NCBI GenBank assembly: GCA_963832245.1
Contig: CAWHTG010000003.1
Span: 310,001 to 374,000 of the forward strand
DNA: 64,000 bases
Reading direction: 5' to 3'
From: JABDBE01 sp963832245
GTDB lineage: Bacteria; Acidobacteriota; Terriglobia; Terriglobales; Acidobacteriaceae
A program made the position numbers and the translations under genes. Each line of letters opens with the position of its first letter. Position 1 is the first letter of the stretch. The notes beneath the pieces were generated by a model. That model ran no database searches. It was given only the letters and a program-made list of their open reading frames with translations, and was not told the origin of the DNA. This document shows positions 24,509 through 33,812 of the stretch, in pieces.

Positions 24509-25591
24509 ATGAATATTGTCAAGGCAACGCATCGCTTTGAAGAGTGGCTTGGCCGCCACACCCGGCTGGTGAAACCCGATCTTCGCCTGAAACACCAGCG
24601 CATGGCGGAGGCAGTGTTTCCTTTTATGCGTGCGACCTTCTATCGCTGGATGCAAATCTGGCCCGAAGTGTGCGCCGACCTCGATAAGGCTCTGCCGGTT
24701 CTTGCCGTGGGCGATCTGCACGTCGAAAACTTTGGCACTTGGCGTGACATCGAGGGCCGCCTGGTTTGGGGGATCAACGATTTCGACGAAGCCGCTGTCC
24801 TGCCCTACACCATCGATCTGGTGCGTTTAGCGACCAGCGCGATGCTCGCCATCGCAGACGGTCACCTCGCACTGAAGCCGAAGGACGCCTGCGCCGCGAT
24901 CCTGGAAGGCTACAAAGAATCTCTCGCCAGCCATGGCCGCCCGTATGTACTTGAAGAGGAAAATACCTGGTTGCGCCAGATCGCGACCGGGGTGTTGCGC
25001 GATCCAGTTCATTTTTGGCAAAAGATGGAAAGTTTGCCGAGGATTGGGGAACTCCCCGTCAGTGCGCGAGAAGCTCTTGAGCACCTCATGCCGGAACGCG
25101 GGCTCAATTACAGGACAGTCCGGCGCATCGCCGGCCTGGGGAGTCTAGGCCACATTCGCGTGGTCGCTATCGCTCTGTGCCAAGGCGCTCGAATCGCCCG
25201 CGAAGCCAAGGCGCTCGTCCCCTCTTCGGTTTACTGGGCCAAGGGAGACGAAGGGCCGTCTGAGATCCTGTATCAAGCCATCATCAGCCGGGCTGTGCGC
25301 GACCGGGATCCCTTTGTCCAACTGCGCGGGCGCTGGATCGTCCGCCGCTTGTCGCCCCATTGTTCGCGCGTTGAGCTAAGCGTTCTTCCAACCAACCGCG
25401 ACGAACTCCAACTCCTTTCCGCCATGGGTTGGGAGACGGCCAACATCCACCTCGGTACCGTGGATTCGCAAAAGTTTATCCGCCGCCATCTCAGCCGCCT
25501 CAAGCCAAACTGGCTGTTCGCAGCCGCTAAAGACATGGAAAAGGCGGTTAGCAGTGACTGGCGTGATTGGAGAAAGTCCGGGGACTTGTGA
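24509..25591 (+). CDS. DUF2252 family protein (kinase-like fold)
   Basis: A 360-residue protein. The segments VLAVGDLHVENFGTW and WGINDFDEAAVLPYTIDLVRLATS are DUF2252 signatures and resemble the catalytic H-x-D-x-x-x-x-N and D-F-D motifs of aminoglycoside phosphotransferase-like kinases. The family has no firmly known substrate. It is a single gene with no clear partner. Confidence 0.85.
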   Translation: MNIVKATHRFEEWLGRHTRLVKPDLRLKHQRMAEAVFPFMRATFYRWMQIWPEVCADLDKALPVLAVGDLHVENFGTWRDIEGRLVWGINDFDEAAVLPYTIDLVRLATSAMLAIADGHLALKPKDACAAILEGYKESLASHGRPYVLEEENTWLRQIATGVLRDPVHFWQKMESLPRIGELPVSAREALEHLMPERGLNYRTVRRIAGLGSLGHIRVVAIALCQGARIAREAKALVPSSVYWAKGDEGPSEILYQAIISRAVRDRDPFVQLRGRWIVRRLSPHCSRVELSVLPTNRDELQLLSAMGWETANIHLGTVDSQKFIRRHLSRLKPNWLFAAAKDMEKAVSSDWRDWRKSGDL

Positions 25592-25656
25592 GTGGAATTT
25601 CGCGGGTAGTGAGCCTTGCGCGCGAGCGGAAAAGCACTTTTTCTGCTCAAATCGTT

Positions 25657-26166
25657 TCAGATCTCCCGAGGGAAGCCGTAGGACATGGCATCTGCCGATT
25701 CCAGCCGCGCCGTAGTGCCCGTGGTTTCTCGCTCTAACGCATGCACCAATTCGTCCAGGATGACCCGTAAAGAGCCAGGGTCGTCTTTGAGCGCCCGCCG
25801 GACGCACTCCCGGTCAATTGCCAATTCGCCGATTTGACGCGCCCCCCGGATATCGGGCTCCTCGATTGTGGGCAAGAACGAACTCACTCCCCGCGTCCGC
25901 CTCCCAGGCTTGTGTCCAACCGTGGCGAACGGGTAATCCAAACTTCCTGTCGTCATCCAATGGATAACCAGTTCTTCAACGTGTGCCGCGCTGCACGCGG
26001 GATAGATCCCCGGTCGCCTGGCTAGCTCCTCCTGCCATTCCAGAATCCTCACTTTATCTTCCCAGTGACTCTCAGCAACCAGGAACCACACTTGCTCGAC
26101 CGATTTTTCATCGCCGCAAATCGTACATTCCTGCATCTTTGGGTTATCCATGGCTGCTCCGGTCAC
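25657..26166 (-). CDS. Hypothetical protein with possible zinc site
   Basis: A 169-residue protein I do not recognise. CTICGDEK near the start and YPACSAAHVEELVIHW in the middle give a possible C-x2-C ... C-x3-H metal site. The rest is polar. Its start is two bases from the end of the upstream gene (26169-26486), so the two are coupled. The second ATG (MDNPKMQECTICG) could also be the start. Confidence 0.6.
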   Translation of the reverse strand: MTGAAMDNPKMQECTICGDEKSVEQVWFLVAESHWEDKVRILEWQEELARRPGIYPACSAAHVEELVIHWMTTGSLDYPFATVGHKPGRRTRGVSSFLPTIEEPDIRGARQIGELAIDRECVRRALKDDPGSLRVILDELVHALERETTGTTARLESADAMSYGFPREI

Positions 26167-26168
26167 TC

Positions 26169-26486
26169 CTAGGCGGACTGTTCGGTTCGGTTACCGCCGG
26201 AGTTCGGCGTTTCCGCTGCATGCACCGCTGCTGCGGGCTTCCTCTTCGCGACTTCCAGTCGCGGGACCGTGATCACCCCGCGCCCTTTCTCGTAGGAAAG
26301 AGTCAGGACAAATGCACACTGGTCGCAAAGCCAGTAATATTCAACTCGCTTCGCGGGCCGGCTTCTCCACCGGGCTGGTCTCGCTGCTGATTGCTCAAGC
26401 GGCTGGGTATCCACCAGAAAAAGTTTCCCTTGACTGAGCTTGTGGAAGGGGCTGGCGCAGTTTGGATTGGCGCATTTGTGCAGCAC
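26169..26486 (-). CDS. Hypothetical zinc-ribbon protein
   Basis: A 105-residue protein with CANPNC near the N-terminus and CDQC at about residue 54, giving a two-part zinc ribbon. Between lies a basic linker; the C-terminus is low in complexity. It lies directly upstream of the other putative zinc protein in one operon. No known family that I can name. Confidence 0.65.
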   Translation of the reverse strand: MLHKCANPNCASPFHKLSQGKLFLVDTQPLEQSAARPARWRSRPAKRVEYYWLCDQCAFVLTLSYEKGRGVITVPRLEVAKRKPAAAVHAAETPNSGGNRTEQSA

Positions 26487-26750
26487 GCGATGGCTCCTAA
26501 ATTATTCTGTTTCTGTAACCACGGGCGGAGATTGCCGCTGCACGTCAGTAACCGAAAGCGTCATATGCAAATAGTTAGGGCAAATGCTGTTGAATCCTCG
26601 AGCTGTGAAACCGGGCTTTTCGCGCTTCAGAGGCTGACTGCCCGCCGGCAGGCCGCATTGCCGGAATTTCGGCTGCGCCAGACTGAACCTCACCCTAGAA
26701 TCGGCTGTCGCCAACCGTTATCATCAGGGCTTGTGCCTAAGACCGCATTG

Positions 26751-27554
26751 ATGTGCCCACCGACATTCTTTGACGTCCGCGAACCCAAGAATCCTTATAT
26801 GGGACTTGCCATCGATCGTTTAAAAGCCCAGCAACAGTGGGAGGGCTTGCGTCGCGCCCTGCAGGATGCGGGGGTTCACGTGGAGATCATCGACCCGGTC
26901 AAGGACCTCGACGACATGGTTTTTGCCGCCAATCAGGTATTTGTCGGATGCCACGGCCGGCTCGGCAATTTCATCGTCCCCAGCCGCATGCGCCACGCCT
27001 CGCGGCACAAGGAAGTGAGTTTTTTTTTGGAATGGTTCAGCCAGCGCGGCTACAAGATCATCGATCTCGACTTGGACGGAGAGTACCTCGAGGGCCATGG
27101 CGATCTCCTCTGGCATCCCGACCATTCGCGCATCTGGGCGGCCTACGGCTTCCGCTCGACCCGGGGCGGAGTAGAGAAATTTGCCGCTGCGATGCACGGG
27201 TTAGGTTTCCCCGTGACCACCCTCGAATTGGTCGACGAGCACTGCTACCACCTGGATACCTGTCTCTGCCCACTCAACGATGATGCTGCGCTGATATACT
27301 CCGGAGCATTTTCAGCAGAATCGCTACAAACTCTTTGCGTTGGCTGGAAGAGAATCCATGAACTAAGCCAAGACGAGGCACGACAATTCATAGGCAATGG
27401 GATCGTGGTGAACGGTCGCTTCATTACCCCACAGCTGACCCAGAACCTCCAGCAAATCCTGACCAAAGAAGGTTTGACTCCTATCTTGGTCGATACCTCC
27501 GAGTTCGAAAAATCCGGAGGCAGCGCGTTCTGTATGAAGGCATTCATTGAATAA
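26751..27554 (+). CDS. Dimethylargininase-like amidinohydrolase
   Basis: A 267-residue protein of the arginine deiminase / amidinotransferase fold. DLDDMVFAANQVFV near the N-terminus, EYLEGHGDLLWHPDH in the middle, the His of YHLDTCLCPL and the nucleophile Cys near the C-terminus (GGSAFCMKAF) form the expected catalytic set of N(G),N(G)-dimethylarginine dimethylaminohydrolase. Other substrates of the superfamily are possible. The ATG at 26751 or a GTG at 26733 may be the start; the long in-frame extension upstream overlaps the opposite gene and is not similar to the family. Confidence 0.85.
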   Translation: MCPPTFFDVREPKNPYMGLAIDRLKAQQQWEGLRRALQDAGVHVEIIDPVKDLDDMVFAANQVFVGCHGRLGNFIVPSRMRHASRHKEVSFFLEWFSQRGYKIIDLDLDGEYLEGHGDLLWHPDHSRIWAAYGFRSTRGGVEKFAAAMHGLGFPVTTLELVDEHCYHLDTCLCPLNDDAALIYSGAFSAESLQTLCVGWKRIHELSQDEARQFIGNGIVVNGRFITPQLTQNLQQILTKEGLTPILVDTSEFEKSGGSAFCMKAFIE

Positions 27555-27704
27555 CGAAATCCGCTGTGCGATGGGCGAGGGCTCTCTGTAGCGTTCTTGC
27601 GCAACCCCTGCGCGACTTAATGGAAACTGATTCTTGCTCAGCCTGCTTAACGAGGAACAAAAATGCGAGTCTATACGTATACCTGAGAAGGAATTTCTCA
27701 GCAG

Positions 27705-28812
27705 GTGCGACTCGTGCTCAGGAAGATTTTTAAATTTGTCGGGATAACCATCGCCTGCTTGGTTGTTGTGGTGCCCTCGTCAGCCCTCTTGTATCGAAAA
27801 TATTTGCAACACAAGGTCTCCGGGAAACGCGCCATTACTTCTTCAGATGGCATCGAAAGCCTTGAGGCGAAGCGAATCGGCGGTATTGATCAATGGATCG
27901 AAGTGCGCGGCCAAAACCTGAAGAACCCGATTCTTCTGTTCATCCATGGTGGTCCCGGCATTGCTTTCATTCCTCTGGCAGGGGCGTTTGATGGCTCCTG
28001 GGAGAAATATTTCACCGTCGTGCAGTGGGATCAACGAGGAGCGGGAAAGACCAATGCGTCCAATAACGAAGATACTTCAGCGCAAAACCATGAATGTGCC
28101 TCAAATGGAAGAGGACACGCTCGACGTGGTGAACTATCTTCGCCATCGGTTTAAACGGAAGAAGATCTTTGTTCTGGGTCATTCGTGGGGAAGTGTCTTA
28201 GGACTTTGGTTGGCGCACGAGCATCCCGACCTCATCTACGCCTACGTGGGGACCGGACAAGTCATCAATATGGCGCAGAACGACGAAGTTGCTTATCAGG
28301 ACGCTTTGCAGCAAGCCCGCAATCGCCACAATGAGCAGGCTGTCAAGGATCTGGAAAGTATTGCGCCCTATCCCGCTGCAGACACGGATTTGGGAAAAGC
28401 TGAGATCGCCAGACAATGGGAAGGGGAATTACTCGGACCGCCGGCGAGCGCCGCAAGCTTCACGAATACCACAAGAATTCTGACCGACCTCGTATCGGCT
28501 CCTGAATATTCTCTTGCCGATGATTACGGTTTTATTCGTGGGATGTCGCTCTCGCTTAACACATTCTTTCCGCAAATGGCTAAAGTCGATCTCAGCCAAC
28601 TCGGATTCGACTTCCGCGAACCGATCTTCTTTTTTGAAGGAAGACACGACCCATACCGCCGTCCTTCCTTGATTTGGGAGTACACTCAGACTATCAAGGC
28701 TCCGCAAAAGGAATTTATCTGGTTTGACAATTCTGGGCATTTCCCATTTTTCGATGAGAAACAGAAATTTGCGGACGAGTTAGTCAAGGAAGTGTTGCCT
28801 CTCGCCGATTAA
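27705..28812 (+). pseudogene. Alpha/beta hydrolase (proline iminopeptidase-like), broken by one frameshift
   Basis: Two overlapping frames together make one membrane-anchored hydrolase of about 370 residues. The first (27705 on) gives an N-terminal helix, LLFIHGGPG and VVQWDQRGAGK, then drifts into nonsense. The second resumes with MNVPQMEEDTLDVVNYLRHRF and has the nucleophile elbow GHSWGS, the acid GRHDPY and the His of NSGHFPFF. Removing one A from the AAAA run at 28084-28087 joins the frames perfectly. It may be a recent pseudogene or a sequencing error. Family: S33-type peptidase or esterase. Confidence 0.85.
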
Positions 28813-28945
28813 TCGCACGGCCTGGCGACTTTTTCCGAAATCTTATCGCCATTCGTAAACCTCTCTAGGGTTTTTCAGCCCCCCTCGACGAATTCCAGCG
28901 CAATCCCTATCATGGATTGATCACATTCGTTTGAGGTAAGAAAAA

Positions 28946-29188
28946 ATGGCTGAACCCACTTATGAAGAATTGAAAGCCCGCTTAGCCGAGTTGGAGAAAC
29001 AGGGCCCCCGCCGCACTGGCAGCATGGAATTCCGCGTCAGCGAAAAAGGCGGAGTCAGCGTCTACGGCCTCGGCCGCTTCCCGGTTACGCTCTATTACGA
29101 ACAGTGGACGCGTCTGCTCGAGTCCGCAGACAAGCTGCGCGAATTCCTTGAAGAAAACAAATCCAAGCTCAAGCTCAAAGGACAGTAA
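28946..29188 (+). CDS. Conserved hypothetical small protein
   Basis: An 80-residue protein: a short coiled N-terminus (YEELKARLAELEKQ), a small beta segment (SVYGLGRFPVTLYYEQW) and a helical, Lys-rich end. It resembles small proteins seen in many bacteria without known role. An AGGTAAGAAAAA leader precedes the ATG. Its end overlaps the next gene by 41 bases, so the two are coupled. Confidence 0.75.
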   Translation: MAEPTYEELKARLAELEKQGPRRTGSMEFRVSEKGGVSVYGLGRFPVTLYYEQWTRLLESADKLREFLEENKSKLKLKGQ

Positions 29189-29513
29189 TTTCGACCGCGA
29201 GCAGTACCTTTATCTCACGACTCGAGGCCGCAAGACGGGTCTGCCTCGCGAAATCGAAATTTGGTTCACTCATCGCGAGGGACGCTTCTACCTGATCGCC
29301 GAGTACCCAATTTCAAACTGGCTGCAGAATCTACGGGCCGATCCCCAAGCGCAAGTACGCGTCGCCGGGGAGAGCTTCGCCATTCACGCCCGCTTCGTCA
29401 CAGCTGAGGCCGAGCCCCAGTTGCATCGCGCCATCGCCGATCTCTCCACCAAAAAATACGGCTGGGGCGACGGAACCATCGTGGAGTTGGTTCCAGAGTC
29501 CTCTGACCTGTAA
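29148..29513 (+). CDS. Nitroreductase / deazaflavin-dependent oxidoreductase family protein
   Basis: A 121-residue protein of the DUF385 split-barrel type. YLTTRGRKTGLPREIEIWF is the family hallmark, followed by RFYLIAEYP and WLQNLRADPQAQVRVAG. Relatives bind F420 or FMN and reduce nitro-compounds or quinones. It starts with TTG inside the preceding gene; the start could lie slightly further in. Whether the host makes F420 cannot be seen here. Confidence 0.85.
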   Translation: MKKTNPSSSSKDSNFDREQYLYLTTRGRKTGLPREIEIWFTHREGRFYLIAEYPISNWLQNLRADPQAQVRVAGESFAIHARFVTAEAEPQLHRAIADLSTKKYGWGDGTIVELVPESSDL

Positions 29514-29734
29514 AATTTAGAAGGTGACGAATTACGATTGCGCTGGCCCACAAGCAGGCTTCTGGTGAGAAATGCTCGACTCTTACAAGAGCAGATTCGT
29601 ATCAGGGCATCGCTTCAACGATGCCATAAGTGCCGCAAGAGAGTAGCGCCTTCAGTCGCCGCGAGTCGCAATATTATTTTTTCATCAGCCGGAACCGGAC
29701 CGAGAACCGATTTGACCTAAACTGACACGCTGCC

Positions 29735-30511
29735 ATGTCTTCCGACGACATTCTGACTCTCCCGCCACCCCCAGCCGATGCCCGTCTCCCTTACGGCGCC
29801 GATCCCAATCAGTTCGCCGAGCTTCGCCTGCCGAAAACCAAGGGCCCATTCCCGGTAGCGATGAACATTCACGGAGGCTTCTGGCGCGCCAAGTACACGC
29901 TCGCCCACGCCGGACATCTCTGCGGCGCGCTGACCGCCAAAGGCATCGCCACTTATAACATCGAGTATCGCCGCGTAGGTAACCCGGGCGGAGGCTGGCC
30001 CGGCACCTTCGAGGACATCCGCAGCGCCTATCGCTACCTCGCACAAATCGCGAAGCACTACGATTTCGACTCGAAAAAAATTCTGGTGATGGGCCACTCC
30101 GCCGGTGCACAACTAGCCCTCTGCCTGGCAGCCCACGAATCCTCGCTCCAGCGTGTGATCTCCTTGGCAGGCGTAGTGGATCTGCAGCAGGCGTGGGAAC
30201 AACACCTCAGCGACAACGCAGTCGTGGCTTTTCTCGGAGGCAAGCCCAGCGAAGTCACCGAACATTACCGCGAAGCCGATCCCATGAAGTTGGCCATCAA
30301 CCATGCGACAACCCAATGGCTAATTCACGGCGCCGGAGACGACACAGTCCCATCGTTTTTCAGCCGCCAATATACCGAGCAAAAGAAAACACGCGGAGAA
30401 GATGTGCATTACACAGAGATCTCAACCGCCGGCCATTTCGATCTCATCGATCCCCGCTCAAAAGCGTGGCCGACAGTAGAAAACACGGTCCTCCATCTCC
30501 TGGCTCAGTAA
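29735..30511 (+). CDS. Alpha/beta hydrolase (esterase / kynurenine-formamidase-like)
   Basis: A 258-residue protein without a signal peptide. The oxyanion motif is NIHGGFWR, the nucleophile elbow GHSAGAQ, the acid lies in HGAGDDTVP and the His in STAGHFDLID. This HGGxW type groups with BD-FAE esterases and kynurenine formamidase. The substrate is not predictable. A gap of about 220 bases upstream shows no further gene. Confidence 0.87.
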   Translation: MSSDDILTLPPPPADARLPYGADPNQFAELRLPKTKGPFPVAMNIHGGFWRAKYTLAHAGHLCGALTAKGIATYNIEYRRVGNPGGGWPGTFEDIRSAYRYLAQIAKHYDFDSKKILVMGHSAGAQLALCLAAHESSLQRVISLAGVVDLQQAWEQHLSDNAVVAFLGGKPSEVTEHYREADPMKLAINHATTQWLIHGAGDDTVPSFFSRQYTEQKKTRGEDVHYTEISTAGHFDLIDPRSKAWPTVENTVLHLLAQ

Positions 30512-30516
30512 CAAAA

Positions 30517-30590
30517 TGGAGGACGGGCGTCCCCGCCCGTCCAATGTGGGCGCGGGCGTCCCCGCCGGTGCGGCACGCCCCCGAACGATG
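30517..30590. repeat. Two palindromes between convergent genes
   Basis: GGACGGGCGTCCCCGCCCGTCC followed by GGGCGCGGGCGTCCCCGCC fill the gap between the hydrolase and fabF stops. They could serve as a bidirectional terminator. Confidence 0.8.
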
Positions 30591-30629
30591 CGTGGATTGC
30601 CTGATCCGCGAAATCCGCCGCGGCTACAC

Positions 30630-31880
30630 TCAAGCGCAATTCCTCAACACCAGAGCCGAGTTCTTCGACCCAAACGCAATGCAATTACACACCGCATGTT
30701 CAACGTTCTTCGTACGTCCAACCTCGGGAACGTAGTCCAAATCACAGTCCGGATCAGGCGTCTCCAGATTGATGGTCGGCGGGATTTGTCCGCTCTGCAT
30801 GGCTACAATCGCAGCCGCCACCCCCGCCGCGCCGCAGGCTCCCTGCGGATGTCCAATCTGCGACTTCAATGCCGACATCGGAACCTGCCGCGCCCGCTCC
30901 CCCAGCACCAGCTTCAGCGCCCGGGTTTCGATGCGGTCGTTCAATTGGGTCGAAGTTCCATGCAGATTCACGTAATCCACATCTTGGGCCGCAATGCCCG
31001 CCTCCTTCATCGCCAGGCCAATCGCCCTCGCCGGCTCCTCTCCGCACTCCTGCAGCCGGACCCGATGAAATGCCTCGCATGTCGATCCATACCCGCAAAT
31101 TTCCGCCAGCATCTTCGCCCCACGCGCCCGCGCATGCTCGTACGCCTCCAAGACGAACATCCACGCCCCCTCCGCCAGCACAAAACCGTCTCGATCGACC
31201 GAGAACGGACGCGACCCCCTCTCCGGCGCATGGTTCCACGAGTCGGTCAAAATTTTCATCAGAATGAATCCTTTGACGATCCCCAGAGCGATGGGTGCAT
31301 CCGCGCCCCCGCTCAACACCATATCCAATCGTCCCGATTGAATCTGCCGCAGCGAATATCCGAAGGCGTCCGTGGACGAAGTACAACCCGTTGTGATGAC
31401 GTGACTCGCCCCGCGCAACCCAAAGCGCACATTCAGCTCGCTCGAAAGCGAACCCATCACGCCAGTGGGCACGCAAAACAAGCTCATCTGCTTGTATTGC
31501 TGATGAAAAAAGAGCCGATATTGCTCCTCAGTAAATTCCTGCGAACCGCCGCCCGAACCGATGATCACGCCAAAGCGCCGTTTCTCCTCGAGGGGCAGGG
31601 AAGCGGGATCAAACCCCGCATCGCTCAAGGCCTCTGTGGCCGCAGCCAGAGCCAAAGGCAGCACCCGCGACACATGTTTCCGCTCCCGCTTCTCCACCCA
31701 AGCCAACTCGTCGAAATCGGCAACTTCCCCAGCAATCTGCACCGGAATTTCCGCCGAATTAAACCGCGAAATGCGCCGCACCCCGCTCCGTCCCTGCAGA
31801 ACGCCTTCCGAAAAAGCAGCATTCCCTACGCCGTTCGGACTCACCACTCCCATCCCAGTAATCATGACTCGTCGTTTCAA
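30630..31880 (-). CDS. fabF: Beta-ketoacyl-ACP synthase II
   Basis: A 416-residue condensing enzyme of fatty acid (or polyketide) synthesis. Catalytic Cys is C166 in TTGCTSSTDAFG; the two His lie in NLHGTSTQLND and SQIGHPQGACGAAG. It begins RVMITGMGVVSPNG, typical of FabF. The second His motif usually reads GHTLGAAG; the Pro-Gln version here and the solitary location, with no acyl carrier protein or reductase genes adjacent, suggest a secondary or specialised synthase. Confidence 0.92.
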   Translation of the reverse strand: MKRRVMITGMGVVSPNGVGNAAFSEGVLQGRSGVRRISRFNSAEIPVQIAGEVADFDELAWVEKRERKHVSRVLPLALAAATEALSDAGFDPASLPLEEKRRFGVIIGSGGGSQEFTEEQYRLFFHQQYKQMSLFCVPTGVMGSLSSELNVRFGLRGASHVITTGCTSSTDAFGYSLRQIQSGRLDMVLSGGADAPIALGIVKGFILMKILTDSWNHAPERGSRPFSVDRDGFVLAEGAWMFVLEAYEHARARGAKMLAEICGYGSTCEAFHRVRLQECGEEPARAIGLAMKEAGIAAQDVDYVNLHGTSTQLNDRIETRALKLVLGERARQVPMSALKSQIGHPQGACGAAGVAAAIVAMQSGQIPPTINLETPDPDCDLDYVPEVGRTKNVEHAVCNCIAFGSKNSALVLRNCA

Positions 31881-31917
31881 ATCCTCACCTCTTTAAGGGC
31901 CGTCTTATAACTGCGTG

Positions 31918-32012
31918 TGGGAGGAGCTGCGTGTGGGAGGGCACGGCTTCAGCCGTGCCGCCCTAGCCACGAAAAACTGGGCTTCAGCCCCTAAGGCAAA
32001 CGCTGCTCCGGA
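31918..32012. repeat. GGCACGGCTTCAGCCGTGCC palindrome with trailing GGGCTTCAGCCCC
   Basis: GGCACGGCTTCAGCCGTGCC is a perfect hairpin, followed by CTGGGCTTCAGCCCC. The same two-part unit occurs at 43347-43425. A GAGCTGCGTGTGGGAGG duplication precedes it. Confidence 0.85.
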
Positions 32013-32125
32013 AATGGCAGTTATGAAACTTCCACGTTTCTAAATCTCAAGATAAAGGATATATGAAGAACGGCATCCGCAGCGGGGTCCTTACTTCCTA
32101 AGGCTTGTGCCTTCGCAGAGTGCTT

Positions 32126-32131
32126 TATAAT
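32126..32131 (+). promoter_or_regulatory. -10 box of the ubiD gene
   Basis: A perfect TATAAT lies 24 bases before the TTG start at 32155. A weak -35 (TTGTGC at 32105) is 15 bases upstream. An AGGGAA ribosome-binding site follows before the TTG. Confidence 0.45.
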
Positions 32132-32154
32132 CGCGTTTCGCAACGAGGGAACTC

Positions 32155-33795
32155 TTGGCCTACGACGACCTGCGTGATTGGATCGCCGCGCTCGACCGCG
32201 CCGGCGAACTAAAAAAGATTCGTACCGAAGTCGACCCCATACTGGAGATCGCCGAAATCACCGACCGCGTCAGCAAAAAAATCACGTGGGGACAGCCACC
32301 CTCGGCTGTCCGGCCGGGCGAAGCCCGGCAGCCCGGCGGCCCCGCGCTGCTGTTCCAGAACATCAAAGGCCATCCCGGAGCCCAAGTCCTCATCAACCAA
32401 TTCGGCTCCGCGCGCCGCATGAACCTCGCTCTCGAAGTCGACAACCTCGATGAGGTCTCCGACCGCATCCGCGAATTCATCGACGTAAAATCCCCCCAAG
32501 GCTTCCTCGACAAAGTAAAGATGTTGCCCATGCTAGCCGAGATGGGAAAGTTCTTTCCGAAAACAGTCTCCACCGGGCCGTGCAAAGAAATCATTCGCCG
32601 AGACAATTTTTCTCTCGACTGGTTCCCCATTCTCCAATGCTGGCCAAAAGACGCCGGCCGCTTCATCACGCTCCCATGTGTAGTAACGCGTGACCTCAAA
32701 ACCGACAAACGCAATGTCGGAATGTACCGCATGCAGGTATTCGACCAGCGAACCACCGGCATGCACTGGCAAAGACAGAAGGTCGGAGCAGAACATTATC
32801 GCGAACGCCTGCGAGCCGCGGCCGACAAAGATCGCCTAGGGACGGGCGCCCTCGCCCGTGCAGCCGGGCAAAACCCGGCAGCCACCGCGCGTGCTGCAGT
32901 CGACATAATGGCGCGCACGTCGGGAGGTTCAGTCGTACCCGACGGCGACCGCCCCAGCGGCACAATGGAAGTCGCCGTCGCCATCGGCACCGATCCCGCA
33001 ATCACGTTCTCCGCCATCGTCCCGGCGCCTCCCGACGTCGAGGAATATCTCATCGCCGGATTCCTCCGCCAGAAACCAGTCGAACTCGTAAAGTGCGAGA
33101 CCGTAGACCTCGAAGTCCCAGCCACTGCGGAAATCATCCTCGAAGGCCACGTAAACCTCGACGAACTAAGAACCGAAGGCCCCTTTGGAGATCACACCGG
33201 CTTCTATTCGCTCGAAGATCTTTACCCCGTTTTTCATCTCAGTTGCATTACGCATCGCAAAGATCCGATCTACTCCACGACCATTGTCGGTAAGCCGCCA
33301 ATGGAGGATGGGTGGATGGGGAAGGCGGTCGAGCGTATTTTTCTTCCGCTCATGCGCCTCACCATTCCTGAAATCGTCGACATCAATCTTCCCGTCGAGG
33401 GTATTTTTCATAACCTGATGATTGTTTCCATAAAGAAGTCTTATCCGGGGCAGGCGCGCAAGGTGATGAACGCGGTGTGGTCGTTGGGGCAGGCGATGTT
33501 CACCAAGTGCATTCTCGTAGTCGATGAAGATGTAAACGTGCAGGATATCGGTGAGGTCACGCTCAAGGTGCTCAACCACATCGACCCGGAGCGCGATATT
33601 CAATTCATGCTCGGGCCGGTCGATTCGCTCGACCACGCGTCCCGCCTGCCGAATTACGGATCGAAGATGGGCATCGACGCCACCCGCAAATGGTCCAGCG
33701 AAGGATTCACTCGCCCCTGGCCGCACGAGATTCTGATGGACGAAAAGACCAAAGCGCTGGTAGACAAGAAATGGAAAGAGCTGGGGATCGAGTAG
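32155..33795 (+). CDS. ubiD: UbiD family decarboxylase carrying two in-frame palindrome insertions
   Basis: A 546-residue prenylated-FMN-dependent decarboxylase, about 50 longer than usual. It starts AYDDLRDWIAALDRAGELK; GGPALLFQNIKG, EVAVAIGTDPAITFSA, EGPFGDHTGFYS and the catalytic-region KPPMEDGWMG are clear. Two stretches do not belong to the family: residues about 43-61 (ITWGQPPSAVRPGEARQPG) and about 228-245 (LGTGALARAAGQNPAAT). Their DNA matches the GC-rich extragenic palindromes of this genome, and both keep the frame. Family members decarboxylate aromatic or unsaturated acids, including a step of ubiquinone synthesis. No ubiX is in the window. Confidence 0.92.
   Translation: MAYDDLRDWIAALDRAGELKKIRTEVDPILEIAEITDRVSKKITWGQPPSAVRPGEARQPGGPALLFQNIKGHPGAQVLINQFGSARRMNLALEVDNLDEVSDRIREFIDVKSPQGFLDKVKMLPMLAEMGKFFPKTVSTGPCKEIIRRDNFSLDWFPILQCWPKDAGRFITLPCVVTRDLKTDKRNVGMYRMQVFDQRTTGMHWQRQKVGAEHYRERLRAAADKDRLGTGALARAAGQNPAATARAAVDIMARTSGGSVVPDGDRPSGTMEVAVAIGTDPAITFSAIVPAPPDVEEYLIAGFLRQKPVELVKCETVDLEVPATAEIILEGHVNLDELRTEGPFGDHTGFYSLEDLYPVFHLSCITHRKDPIYSTTIVGKPPMEDGWMGKAVERIFLPLMRLTIPEIVDINLPVEGIFHNLMIVSIKKSYPGQARKVMNAVWSLGQAMFTKCILVVDEDVNVQDIGEVTLKVLNHIDPERDIQFMLGPVDSLDHASRLPNYGSKMGIDATRKWSSEGFTRPWPHEILMDEKTKALVDKKWKELGIE
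32284..32339. repeat. Palindromic repeat captured inside ubiD (first copy)
   Basis: CGTGGGGACAGCCACCCTCG then GGCTGTCCGGCCGGGCGAAG and CCCGGC. The first part matches the GTGGGGACRGCC palindrome type at 11104-11218. It replaces a loop just before the conserved GGPALLF segment. Confidence 0.8.
32836..32886. repeat. Palindromic repeat captured inside ubiD (second copy)
   Basis: GGGACGGGCGCCCTCGCCCG followed by GCCGGGCAAAACCCGGC. This is the GGACGGGCG type with a second hairpin, in frame, upstream of the conserved VAVAIGTDP segment. Confidence 0.75.
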
Positions 33796-33812
33796 TGACG
33801 CGATCTGGTCAG

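Noticed and set aside
30516..31910. 464-codon plus-strand frame
   Set aside because: It is antisense to fabF; composition is Arg/Pro/Ser-rich with no domain.
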